DNA of 64,000 nucleotides from JALYNX01 sp040902845 (GTDB taxonomy: Bacteria; Actinomycetota; Acidimicrobiia; Spongiisociales; ZC4RG35): the NCBI GenBank assembly GCA_040902845.1, contig JBBDWM010000037.1:1-64000 (forward strand). The letters run 5' to 3'. The notes beneath the pieces were generated by a model. It worked only from the letters and a program-made list of their open reading frames with translations, made no database searches and had not been told where the DNA came from. This document shows, piece by piece, positions 32,435-39,309 of the stretch (its first letter is position 1; the number at the start of each line of letters is the position of its first letter). The position numbers and the translations under genes are program-made.

Positions 32435-33015
32435 GACACCTTCCCTGTGAGGTCGAGGAAGTTTCGGAGGAGGAGGTCGCCGTGCGGAGTGAGCACGCTC
32501 TCGGGGTGGAACTGAACACCCTCCACCGGATAATCACGGTGCCGCACTCCCATGATCACCCCATCGGAGGTGAAGGAGGTCACCACCAGATCCTTGGGAA
32601 GGTCCTCCTCCTGCACCGCGAGGGAGTGATACCGGCCGGCCTCGAAAGGATTGGGGAGACCGGCGTAGATCGTCGCCGAGTCGTGATAGACGGGTGACGA
32701 CTTGCCGTGGCGGAGCTCCTCTGCCCGTGCCACCTTGCCCCCGAGCGCCGCCGCCAGGGCCTGATGCCCAAGACACACCCCGAGAATGGGCACCTCGGTG
32801 AGCAGCCCAGCGATCACGTTCATGGACTGCCCGGCCGATTCTGGCCCTCCAGGCCCCGGTGAGATTACGAGATGCGTTGGTTCCAGCTCCCGGGCGCTTT
32901 CGACGTCGATGTCGTCATTGCTGCGAACGATCACTTCGGCCCCCAGGATGCGCAAGGCCTGGACGACGTTGTAGGTGAACGAGTCGTAGTTGTCGACGAG
33001 CAGTACCCGGTTCAT
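32431..33015 (-). CDS. trpG: Anthranilate synthase glutamine amidotransferase subunit
   Basis: A 194-residue class I amidotransferase. Nucleophile in LGVCLGHQAL, catalytic His/Glu in VEGVQFHPESVLTPHG. It feeds ammonia to TrpE, and may serve PabA for folate too, as many single TrpG proteins do. ATG 33015 overlaps trpE (ATGA); the longer frame lies antisense to trpE sequence and was rejected. Confidence 0.95.
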   Translation of the reverse strand: MNRVLLVDNYDSFTYNVVQALRILGAEVIVRSNDDIDVESARELEPTHLVISPGPGGPESAGQSMNVIAGLLTEVPILGVCLGHQALAAALGGKVARAEELRHGKSSPVYHDSATIYAGLPNPFEAGRYHSLAVQEEDLPKDLVVTSFTSDGVIMGVRHRDYPVEGVQFHPESVLTPHGDLLLRNFLDLTGKVS

Positions 33016-34388
33016 AGTCCACCGGCCGCAGTCTCGAGGGCGCCGCGCATGGCCCCGCTCTTGGACAGGACCTCCTCCCATTCCGTGGCGGGGACGCTGT
33101 CGGCGACGATCCCGGCACCCGACTGATAGGAGTAGGAGCCTTCTGACATGACAAGGGTCCTGATGGCGATCGCCTGATCCATGCTTCCTCCATGGCCGAA
33201 GTAGCCAACCGTTCCCGCATAGATGCCCCGGGGCACGGGCTCCAGTTCTTGAAGCAACTCGAGTGCCCTCACCTTGGGGGCACCGACCACGGTCCCCGCC
33301 GGGAAGGCGGCGGCAAACAGATCGAAGGCGTCAGTGCCCGGCTCCAGGATCCCGGTAACCCCGCTCACCAGATGCATGACATGGCTGTATCGCTCGATCG
33401 CCCTGTAGGGATCGACTCGTATGGTGCCTGGCACCGCCACCCGACCCAGGTCGTTCCGGGCCAGATCGACGAGCATCACATGCTCGGCAGCTTCCTTGGC
33501 ATCGTCCAGAAGCTCGGTCTCTGCTCGCCGGTCATGCTCCTCATCGTTGTAGCGAGGCCGGGTCCCGGCGATCGGCCTCAACTCGGCGGCCGTGCCCCGG
33601 AGACGAACCAGTGCTTCCGGTGAGGACCCGATGACCCGGGTCTCCCCCAGCTCGCAGAAGTACATATACGGCGACGGGTTGAGTAGGCGCAGCCCCCGGT
33701 AAACATCGAAAGGGTCGAGGTCCGACTCACCCGAGAAGCAAACCGAGATAACCAGTTGGTAGACGTCACCGGCGGAGATGTGCTCACGCGCTTCGTCGAC
33801 AGCGGCCAGGTACTCCGCTTTCTCCATGGATGGCGACGGCTCACTGAATGACCCGCCCCCGTTCCTGGCGGGCACCCCACCGGCGAGGAGGGAAATCACA
33901 TCCTGGCGCAGGTTGAGGCGGTCGGTCTCCGAACCGTCATGGAGTAGGGCCGCTCGCCGGCTGAGATGGTCGAAGACGATCACGCTGGGCGGGCCGTAGA
34001 GCAGGATCTCCGGCGTAGGCGATCGCGGGGGGATGGCACCGGCGAGGCGGTGGGCAACGTCGAAGCTCACCGCGCCGACCAGGCCACCTGCGAAGGGGAT
34101 GGCACCGGAGAGAGGGCCAGGGCTGGGAGCAGCGGCTAGTGCCTTCCGCAACCCGTCCATGAGGCCGCTCACTGTCCCGTCGGTCTCGATTCGAGCGTCG
34201 CCGACGTCGATGGCGTGGCCGTCGCTACGAACCTCGAGCCCGTCACCGAACCCGATGAAGGAGTAACGGCCGATGCGATCACCGTGCTCGACACTCTCCA
34301 GGAGGAAGCGCGGGCGAAGAGGGCCGAGCTTCAGGTACACCGAGGTTGGGGTGTCCAGATCGGCCGGTATATCGAAGGGATGATTCAA
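33012..34388 (-). CDS. trpE: Anthranilate synthase component I
   Basis: A 458-residue chorismate-utilising enzyme. Feedback site LLES-x10-S (residues 29-43) for tryptophan is intact. The catalytic half has IAGTRPRYNDEEHDRRAE, LVDLARNDLGRVAVPG and FPAGTVVGAPKVRALE. The start is TTG 34388 with a strong GAGAGGAG ribosome site 7 bp upstream. It is the first structural gene of the trp operon, 41 bp beyond the attenuator T-tract. Confidence 0.95.
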   Translation of the reverse strand: MNHPFDIPADLDTPTSVYLKLGPLRPRFLLESVEHGDRIGRYSFIGFGDGLEVRSDGHAIDVGDARIETDGTVSGLMDGLRKALAAAPSPGPLSGAIPFAGGLVGAVSFDVAHRLAGAIPPRSPTPEILLYGPPSVIVFDHLSRRAALLHDGSETDRLNLRQDVISLLAGGVPARNGGGSFSEPSPSMEKAEYLAAVDEAREHISAGDVYQLVISVCFSGESDLDPFDVYRGLRLLNPSPYMYFCELGETRVIGSSPEALVRLRGTAAELRPIAGTRPRYNDEEHDRRAETELLDDAKEAAEHVMLVDLARNDLGRVAVPGTIRVDPYRAIERYSHVMHLVSGVTGILEPGTDAFDLFAAAFPAGTVVGAPKVRALELLQELEPVPRGIYAGTVGYFGHGGSMDQAIAIRTLVMSEGSYSYQSGAGIVADSVPATEWEEVLSKSGAMRGALETAAGGL

Positions 34389-34428
34389 CTGGGGCTCCTC
34401 TCACCGGTCTCGAAAGATGAGCTCCCGC

Positions 34429-34463
34429 AAAGAAGAACCCACCTTCCAGAGCCGGAGGCGGGT
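34429..34463 (-). terminator. trp attenuator (rho-independent terminator before trpE)
   Basis: On the minus strand ACCCGCCT (34463-34456) pairs with AGGTGGGT (34444-34437) with one G-U, followed directly by TTCTTCTTT (34437-34429). The competing antiterminator is an exact 8-bp pairing of GCCGGAGG (34513-34506), just after the leader Trp codons, with CCTCCGGC (34458-34451). A third pairing, CCACCT in front of the Trp codons with AGGTGG, completes the 1:2/2:3/3:4 switch. Confidence 0.8.
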
Positions 34464-34488
34464 CTTGGGCGATCAGAAATCCTGGGGA

Positions 34489-34569
34489 TTATCCGACCGA
34501 AGCCACCTCCGGCGCGGGCCAACGCCACCACCAGGTGGTCGAGGCCGGCGAGGTGATCGATCGGGTCAT
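34489..34569 (-). CDS. trpL: trp operon leader peptide with four Trp codons
   Basis: A 26-codon reading frame, ATG 34569 to TAA 34489, too short for normal ORF calling. Residues 13-17 are W-W-W-R-W (codons at 34533-34519), far above chance for Trp. When charged tRNA-Trp is scarce, the ribosome should stall here, freeing the segment at 34513-34506 to form the antiterminator. No Shine-Dalgarno is visible. The -10 box ends 10 nt before the ATG, so the transcript likely starts at or within a few bases of it (leaderless translation). The promoter, the codons and the attenuator are each visible directly; function is inferred from known trpL systems. Confidence 0.85.
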   Translation of the reverse strand: MTRSITSPASTTWWWRWPAPEVASVG

Positions 34570-34579
34570 GTCGGGCGGA

Positions 34580-34608
34580 ACGCTACGCCCCAGCTCACGC
34601 GTCGTCAA
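34580..34608 (-). promoter_or_regulatory. trp operon promoter
   Basis: On the minus strand TTGACG (34608-34603), 17 bp, TAGCGT (34585-34580). This is a good sigma-70 promoter with an actinobacterial-type TAG -10 box. The expected transcription start falls about 34574-34569, at the trpL ATG. Confidence 0.65.
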
Positions 34609-34612
34609 GAGC

Positions 34613-34680
34613 ACCCCCTTTCGTAATTGGGTTGCACAGGTCCGTATGTGGTACCCGTAGGTCCCAATTACGGAGGGGGT
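34613..34680. repeat. Large inverted repeat between the oxidoreductase operon and trp promoter
   Basis: ACCCCCT (34613-34619) pairs with AGGGGGT (34674-34680), and CGTAATTGGG (34622-34631) with CCCAATTACG (34663-34672). That gives 17 perfect pairs with a small bulge and a 31-nt loop. It begins 8 nt after the stop of the lipoprotein gene. No U-tract follows on either strand, so it may be an RNA-stabilising or insulating hairpin rather than a standard terminator. Confidence 0.7.
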
Positions 34681-34687
34681 AAGGCCA

Positions 34688-35206
34688 CTAACCGCCGACC
34701 CGATTCATACCGGCGAGCACGGCTTCGACGGCAGCGGGGGCCGCGGGCGGGTAGAAGACCATCGTGTATTGATCGCAACGCTCGCCTGGTGCCTCGTACC
34801 AACCGGCGACCCAGCTTCCGTCAGGGTGGGGGCCGACCACCCCGCGGGTGCCATCGATGAAGACCTCACCCTTCTCGGCCGGCCATTCGACCGGAGGCAG
34901 GGTTCCCCGGATCAGTGCAATGGCCACGGTGCCGTCCTCGCGCCCGAGGAACTCGGTCTGACTGCCGCCGACCGAGGTCCAAACATCCAGCTCGATGTCG
35001 TCCGGGTCGAGAAAACTGGATCCCACCCCGGTCGGGAGATACTCCAACTCGTAGGGAGCTGCCGGGCACTCAACCGGTGGCTCGGTCGTGGTGGTCGCCA
35101 CGGTCGTGGTGGTGGTTGCGGAAAGGGCGGTCGTGGTGGTGTCAGCTGTCGAGGACGCGCAGGCCGCCACTGCCAGCAGGAGCCACATGGAAGCGAGCCG
35201 TTTCAT
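34688..35206 (-). CDS. Putative lipoprotein at the end of the oxidoreductase operon
   Basis: A 172-residue protein. A lipoprotein signal ends in LLAVAAC, then a Thr-rich linker (TTTTTVATTTTEPP), then a globular domain of about 120 residues with no recognised motif. ATG 35206 was chosen for the signal peptide. It overlaps the end of the membrane-protein gene by 65 bp, so it is likely the last gene of that operon. Function unknown. Confidence 0.7.
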   Translation of the reverse strand: MKRLASMWLLLAVAACASSTADTTTTALSATTTTTVATTTTEPPVECPAAPYELEYLPTGVGSSFLDPDDIELDVWTSVGGSQTEFLGREDGTVAIALIRGTLPPVEWPAEKGEVFIDGTRGVVGPHPDGSWVAGWYEAPGERCDQYTMVFYPPAAPAAVEAVLAGMNRVGG

Positions 35207-36128
35207 CGAGGGGCGATGATATGAGTCGGGCAACTGTTATCCGCGGAGCCGCCGGCGCATCCCCCATCAAGAGCAGAGCGGCCACGACCAGCCCGGTCTG
35301 ATATGTGCTGATCATCCCGATACCACCCCCTGCCAGGAGCACCAGCCCGATGACAATCTCTCGCTCGCCGGATTGGAGGGCCGCCCATGCAACCATCACA
35401 ACCGATCCGAGAGCCAACGAGTAGGCGAGACCGGAAAGCCACCCCGGCGCACCGAAAGACCACAGGACCAGGATCGACATCGTCGCCGGGCTTGCGCTGA
35501 GGACTGCCGCGCTCAACACGGTGACACCCAACCCGATGAGGATCGCCCGACGCGAGGGCGGTCGTTGTAGAAGAAGAGGTGCGCTCAGAGCCGCCAGGAG
35601 AATCATGACCTCCGAGACGATCAGAAGAGAATCCACCTGCTGGATGCTCAGACCGCCACCACGGCCCTGAGCCAAGATGCTCCAGCCTGCGGCTACAGCT
35701 CCTGAGGTGAACAAGGCCAAGGGAACAATGCGTCTTCCCAGATTCACGGCACCGATCAATGCCAGTACCAAGGCCGCCATGCCCGCCCAGCCAACGGCCG
35801 CAGGCTCGATCCACAGAAATCGTCCGGCGAGGGCAAACAGGAGAAACGAAGCCGCGGCGAGGGCACCAATCACGGCAACGGGACCCGATCTCCGCAATCG
35901 TCGAACGGCGAGCGCTACCAGGACCGCAATCAGAAACACCACAGCAGCGAAGTAGGCAAACCGTCCGACCTCGGCCAGCCACCGGATCGGCGTCTCGTAC
36001 CTCTCCAGCCCGGGAATGTGGATGAGTGTGCGCGTCCCGATCCGAAGCAGAACCAGCTCGGCGATCACCAGGAAGGCCAGCGTTCCGACGAAACTCGTGA
36101 GTCGAACCGGTTCAGGATTCTTCGTCAT
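35142..36128 (-). CDS. Polytopic membrane protein of the oxidoreductase operon
   Basis: A 328-residue protein with about eight or nine hydrophobic segments. Only one His is near a membrane segment (LIHIPG), so it does not look like a haem-b quinol module such as NarI. A GGGLSIQQVDSLLIVSEV loop lies mid-protein. The start overlaps the gamma-like gene (stop at 36112). It could be a membrane anchor or transporter of the complex, but no known family was recognised. ATG 36128 chosen; GTG 36137 possible. Confidence 0.65.
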   Translation of the reverse strand: MTKNPEPVRLTSFVGTLAFLVIAELVLLRIGTRTLIHIPGLERYETPIRWLAEVGRFAYFAAVVFLIAVLVALAVRRLRRSGPVAVIGALAAASFLLFALAGRFLWIEPAAVGWAGMAALVLALIGAVNLGRRIVPLALFTSGAVAAGWSILAQGRGGGLSIQQVDSLLIVSEVMILLAALSAPLLLQRPPSRRAILIGLGVTVLSAAVLSASPATMSILVLWSFGAPGWLSGLAYSLALGSVVMVAWAALQSGEREIVIGLVLLAGGGIGMISTYQTGLVVAALLLMGDAPAAPRITVARLISSPLDETARFHVAPAGSGGLRVLDS

Positions 36129-37098
36129 CGGGCTCACGCCGGGTCATGAACCAGATCAAGACCCCCACTGCCATAACCGGGACAAGTGCGAAGACCAGGA
36201 AACCTATCATCGGGCTCGGTGGCCGATAGGCGGGCCACTCGCCAAGTGCCGGCACGGCACCCCTCGGTGGATCCTCTGGTGTGATGGTCAGTTGGGTGAA
36301 GGCCGACACCGATTTGATCCCGTCTCGTTGACCCTGGCTACCGTCCCATACTGCGAAGGCCACATCGACCGGAACCTCCCCCGAGAACTCAGGCTGCAGG
36401 GGGCCGTCCGGGGTCAGGGGCCTGGAAAAGACGACCATCCATCTGCCCTCGGCATGGATCCCCGAACCCTCCAAGCTCGTCGATTCGGTCGCAGTCAATG
36501 TCCCGAAGCCACCGGCTACCAGATTCCTCACAGGCCGACGTGCCTCCTGTGCCAGCGGGTTGCCTGCCTCCCGGGCGGTGTAGAATAAATCGTCGTCCGA
36601 GGGATACAGGTCGACGTATCCGTCTTCGGGCAAGCCGGGAATGGCCTGCTGCTGATCAGCTCGCCATTGCCAGATATTGACCGCCTGGTCGGCCTGACCC
36701 ATGCAGATGGCAGGGACCGTGCTCCCGGCCACAGCAGGGAACTGGATGGCAGCGGCGTCGGTGAAAGCCTCCGGACGGTCGGCCACGAGGTCGGATGTGG
36801 AGTCGGCCCATTCCAGCATGACATACAGACGGTCCTCCCAATGAAGGGCGCGCACCGCAATGCGCGCCACCGTCCCACCTCCCATCGGAGGTGTCACCTG
36901 CTGAGCGGTGGTGGGCACGATCACCGGCAGAATCGACTGCCAGGCCGGGGACGATCCATCCAGGCCCGGGTCGGACGAGACCCTCCATGCGCCGATCGAT
37001 TGGGTCTGCGCGATTGCAGGATTCGCATCCCAAACCCGCATCAGGCCGGCGATCAGCAGCAAGGAGATGATTGCCGAGAGGCGGTGGCGCCGCCTCAT
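36112..37098 (-). CDS. Haem-binding gamma-like subunit (ethylbenzene dehydrogenase-related domain)
   Basis: A 328-residue protein with a signal peptide (residues about 5-30), an EB_dh-type beta-sandwich, and a C-terminal membrane anchor ending RREPDDEES. MGQADQAVNIWQWRAD and VDVAFAVWDGSQGQRDG are the family hallmarks; in EbdC-like proteins a Met and a Lys bind haem b. It would accept electrons from the beta subunit on the outer side of the membrane. ATG 37098 chosen over the longer antisense frame; 4-bp overlap with the torD-like gene. Confidence 0.82.
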   Translation of the reverse strand: MRRRHRLSAIISLLLIAGLMRVWDANPAIAQTQSIGAWRVSSDPGLDGSSPAWQSILPVIVPTTAQQVTPPMGGGTVARIAVRALHWEDRLYVMLEWADSTSDLVADRPEAFTDAAAIQFPAVAGSTVPAICMGQADQAVNIWQWRADQQQAIPGLPEDGYVDLYPSDDDLFYTAREAGNPLAQEARRPVRNLVAGGFGTLTATESTSLEGSGIHAEGRWMVVFSRPLTPDGPLQPEFSGEVPVDVAFAVWDGSQGQRDGIKSVSAFTQLTITPEDPPRGAVPALGEWPAYRPPSPMIGFLVFALVPVMAVGVLIWFMTRREPDDEES

Positions 37099-37838
37099 GC
37101 GACACCTGGGATGGCCGGAACGGGGCAAGGGCCGCAGCTCCCATCGTCCGGGGGGTCCTGTGGCAGCGGCTCGTCGGCCATTTCGATCGGGCTCACCCCG
37201 AGGGCGGCAGCGTCGGCCTCGACCCAGAGCGCCAAGAGCAGACCGAGTGCCCGATACCAGGGGTCTCCGGCCACCGAGGCGACACGATTCCCAAAGGCGG
37301 GCGCCCAACACGACAGATGATCACTGAGAAAGCTCCTTGCCGTTTCGCGGCAAATGTCCGCCTCATCGAGGCGAAGAGCCCGCTCCGCCGCGAACTCCTT
37401 GCGGGCGACCAGCGCCATGAACTCGAGCTCCACGACGATGTGGTCGAGCCGCTCTCTCTCGTCACCCCCGGCCCGAAGCCCGTGCGCCCGGTAGAACCCG
37501 GCGATGTCGGCGAGCAACGTGGACTGCTGAAATATCCCCTCACCCCGATAGCCGGTCTCGTAGCCGGGGGCATCCTGTGAGGTGATAGGTGGGAAGAGGG
37601 CGAGGTGGCCTGCAGCTACCTCCTGCAAATCCGATGGCATCACCGATTCGACCTGGCGGAGGGCGGAATCGATGGTGTCAGGCAGCTCCAGTGCTTGGAC
37701 CGCCGGCAACAGCACCGATCCGACGATCTGCAATCGTTGCTGAGTCGGCCGGGCAAACCCGGTGGCAAGCAGGCTATAGACGGCAGCCCGTCCCGCCGCC
37801 ACCGCCAGATCGAGCTCGGTGGTGGTCGTTGCACTCAT
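37095..37838 (-). CDS. TorD/DmsD-family chaperone
   Basis: A 247-residue all-helical protein. The family marks are APGYETGYRG-like and ERLDHIVVELEFMALVARKE. A Cys/Pro-rich C-terminal tail (CGPCPVPAIPGVA) is unusual. It should bind the Tat signal of the molybdenum alpha subunit and help insert the cofactor before export. It overlaps both neighbours by 4 bp. Confidence 0.88.
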   Translation of the reverse strand: MSATTTTELDLAVAAGRAAVYSLLATGFARPTQQRLQIVGSVLLPAVQALELPDTIDSALRQVESVMPSDLQEVAAGHLALFPPITSQDAPGYETGYRGEGIFQQSTLLADIAGFYRAHGLRAGGDERERLDHIVVELEFMALVARKEFAAERALRLDEADICRETARSFLSDHLSCWAPAFGNRVASVAGDPWYRALGLLLALWVEADAAALGVSPIEMADEPLPQDPPDDGSCGPCPVPAIPGVA

Positions 37839-39061
37839 ATCGAGTTCACCTTCAACGGCCGCTCGAAGATCGGCTCTTCGACATTCACCCGGACTATCTC
37901 GTGGCCGTCCATGTCGTAACCGATAGCGGTGTCGTCGTACATCGCATAGGCCTCGCCACCCACGGCGATCTCACCGATCTTCTCGCCTTCCTCGACGTCG
38001 AACGAGAACACCATTTGCTGTGAGGCGCGAAACAACTGAAGTACGGCAAGGAGACGCCGTGAGGGCCGGGTGTAACGCTCGATGGCTCGATCCACGCCGG
38101 GGCCGAACATCTGCCTCAGGTAGTCGCGGGGAACCCAACGGGGCGGTATGTAGTAGATGTTCGGCTGGGTGCCGAACTGGGGATAAAGAGGCAGGGCCAC
38201 CTGCTCCTCATGAACCAGGTAATAGAGGGGATGATCGGGATCCCGAGCCCATGTGCCGTCAGCCTCAACCGTCACCAGCCCTTGAAGACGGATCTTGCCC
38301 ACACAGGCAGCCATGCAACGCGGCTCCATCGGCTGACCTTCCGTGATCGGATCAGAGCCTTCGACCCGCGGAAAACAACCGATGCATTTCTCCGAGGTAC
38401 CCGTACTCGGCCGATACATCGCCTTCTTGTACGGGCAGGCCTCGACACACTTTCGGTAGCCGCGGCAGCGCTCCTGGTCGATGAGGACAATCCCGTCCTC
38501 GGCCCGTTTGTAGATCGCATTGCGAGGGCAGGCAGCCAGACAGGCCGGATAGGTGCAGTGGTTGCAGATCCTGGCCAGATAGAAGAACCAAGCATCGTGC
38601 TCGGGAAGACTGGCGCCTTCGGCCTTCCACCCGGTGCCGTGATCCTCGAACCGGTTGGGCGCCTTCCATTCGTCCTCCGCCGGCAGGTAACCCAGGGCGT
38701 ACTGTCCGGGATCGGCGGCCTCGAAGACCGTCTTGCCTTCAAAACGGCCATACGGTGCAGTTTCGGAATCGGCTCCGGCATCCCAGACCTGTCCCCCCGG
38801 GTTGGCCGCCTCGAGCAGTTCCAACGTGTTGACGTCCCAGTGATGGGGGTAGCCGCCGTAAGGCTTGGTCTCGACGTTGTTCCACCACATAAGCTCCTGT
38901 CCCGGCGAGAACGTCCAGGTGGACTTGCAAGCCATGGTGCAGGTCTGACAGGCGATACAGCGATTGATGTTGAACACCGCGGCGAACTGGCGGCGCGCTC
39001 CGCCCCCATCAAACCGGTAGTCCATATCACGGCCAAGTTGCCAGTTGTAGACGCTCGTCAT
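37835..39061 (-). CDS. Fe-S beta subunit of a NXR-like type II DMSO-reductase enzyme
   Basis: A 408-residue protein with four cluster sites: C35-C38-C41-C45, C166-C169-C174-C178, C199-C205-C209 and C226-C229-C249-C253. The third set has CRGYRKC with Tyr where a fourth Cys would be, giving a 3Fe-4S cluster as in NarH-type subunits. YNWQLGRDMDYRFD and MWWNNVETKPYGGYP are closest to NxrB of Nitrospira and anammox bacteria among sequences I know. No signal peptide: it would be exported with the Tat-bearing alpha subunit. Confidence 0.85.
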   Translation of the reverse strand: MTSVYNWQLGRDMDYRFDGGGARRQFAAVFNINRCIACQTCTMACKSTWTFSPGQELMWWNNVETKPYGGYPHHWDVNTLELLEAANPGGQVWDAGADSETAPYGRFEGKTVFEAADPGQYALGYLPAEDEWKAPNRFEDHGTGWKAEGASLPEHDAWFFYLARICNHCTYPACLAACPRNAIYKRAEDGIVLIDQERCRGYRKCVEACPYKKAMYRPSTGTSEKCIGCFPRVEGSDPITEGQPMEPRCMAACVGKIRLQGLVTVEADGTWARDPDHPLYYLVHEEQVALPLYPQFGTQPNIYYIPPRWVPRDYLRQMFGPGVDRAIERYTRPSRRLLAVLQLFRASQQMVFSFDVEEGEKIGEIAVGGEAYAMYDDTAIGYDMDGHEIVRVNVEEPIFERPLKVNSI

Positions 39062-39309
39062 CGCCGACCCCCGAAGACCTCTGTGATCAGGTCCCGGACG
39101 AACTCCTCCCCGCGACGCTGCAGGATCGCGTGTGGAAGCCCGTAGGACGGCGACCCGAAGAGCGACCCGATGTCAGATGCGGAGAAGCCGGTTAAAGCAA
39201 ACTCCTCGATCAGACAACGAGCGGTGGCCATGTCCGTCTCCAGGGCGACCGCCGCCGGATAACCGACACCCACCAACTCCAACGGGTCATCCCGCTCCAA
39301 CTCCTTCAC
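39058..39309 (-). CDS. Small protein between alpha and beta subunit genes
   Basis: An 83-residue protein beginning KELERDDPLELVGVGYPAA. GTG 39309 overlaps the alpha-subunit stop (GTGA) and its own stop overlaps the beta start, so it is translated in the same coupled series. A LGSLFGSPSYGLPHAILQRRG-like stretch lies near the C-terminus. No signal, membrane helix or cofactor motif. It may be an accessory or assembly protein; not recognised. Confidence 0.65.
   Translation of the reverse strand: MKELERDDPLELVGVGYPAAVALETDMATARCLIEEFALTGFSASDIGSLFGSPSYGLPHAILQRRGEEFVRDLITEVFGGRR

Noticed and set aside
34429..34569. T-box riboswitch before trpE
   Set aside because: No T-box sequence or specifier stem was found; the Trp-codon leader and terminator explain the region better.
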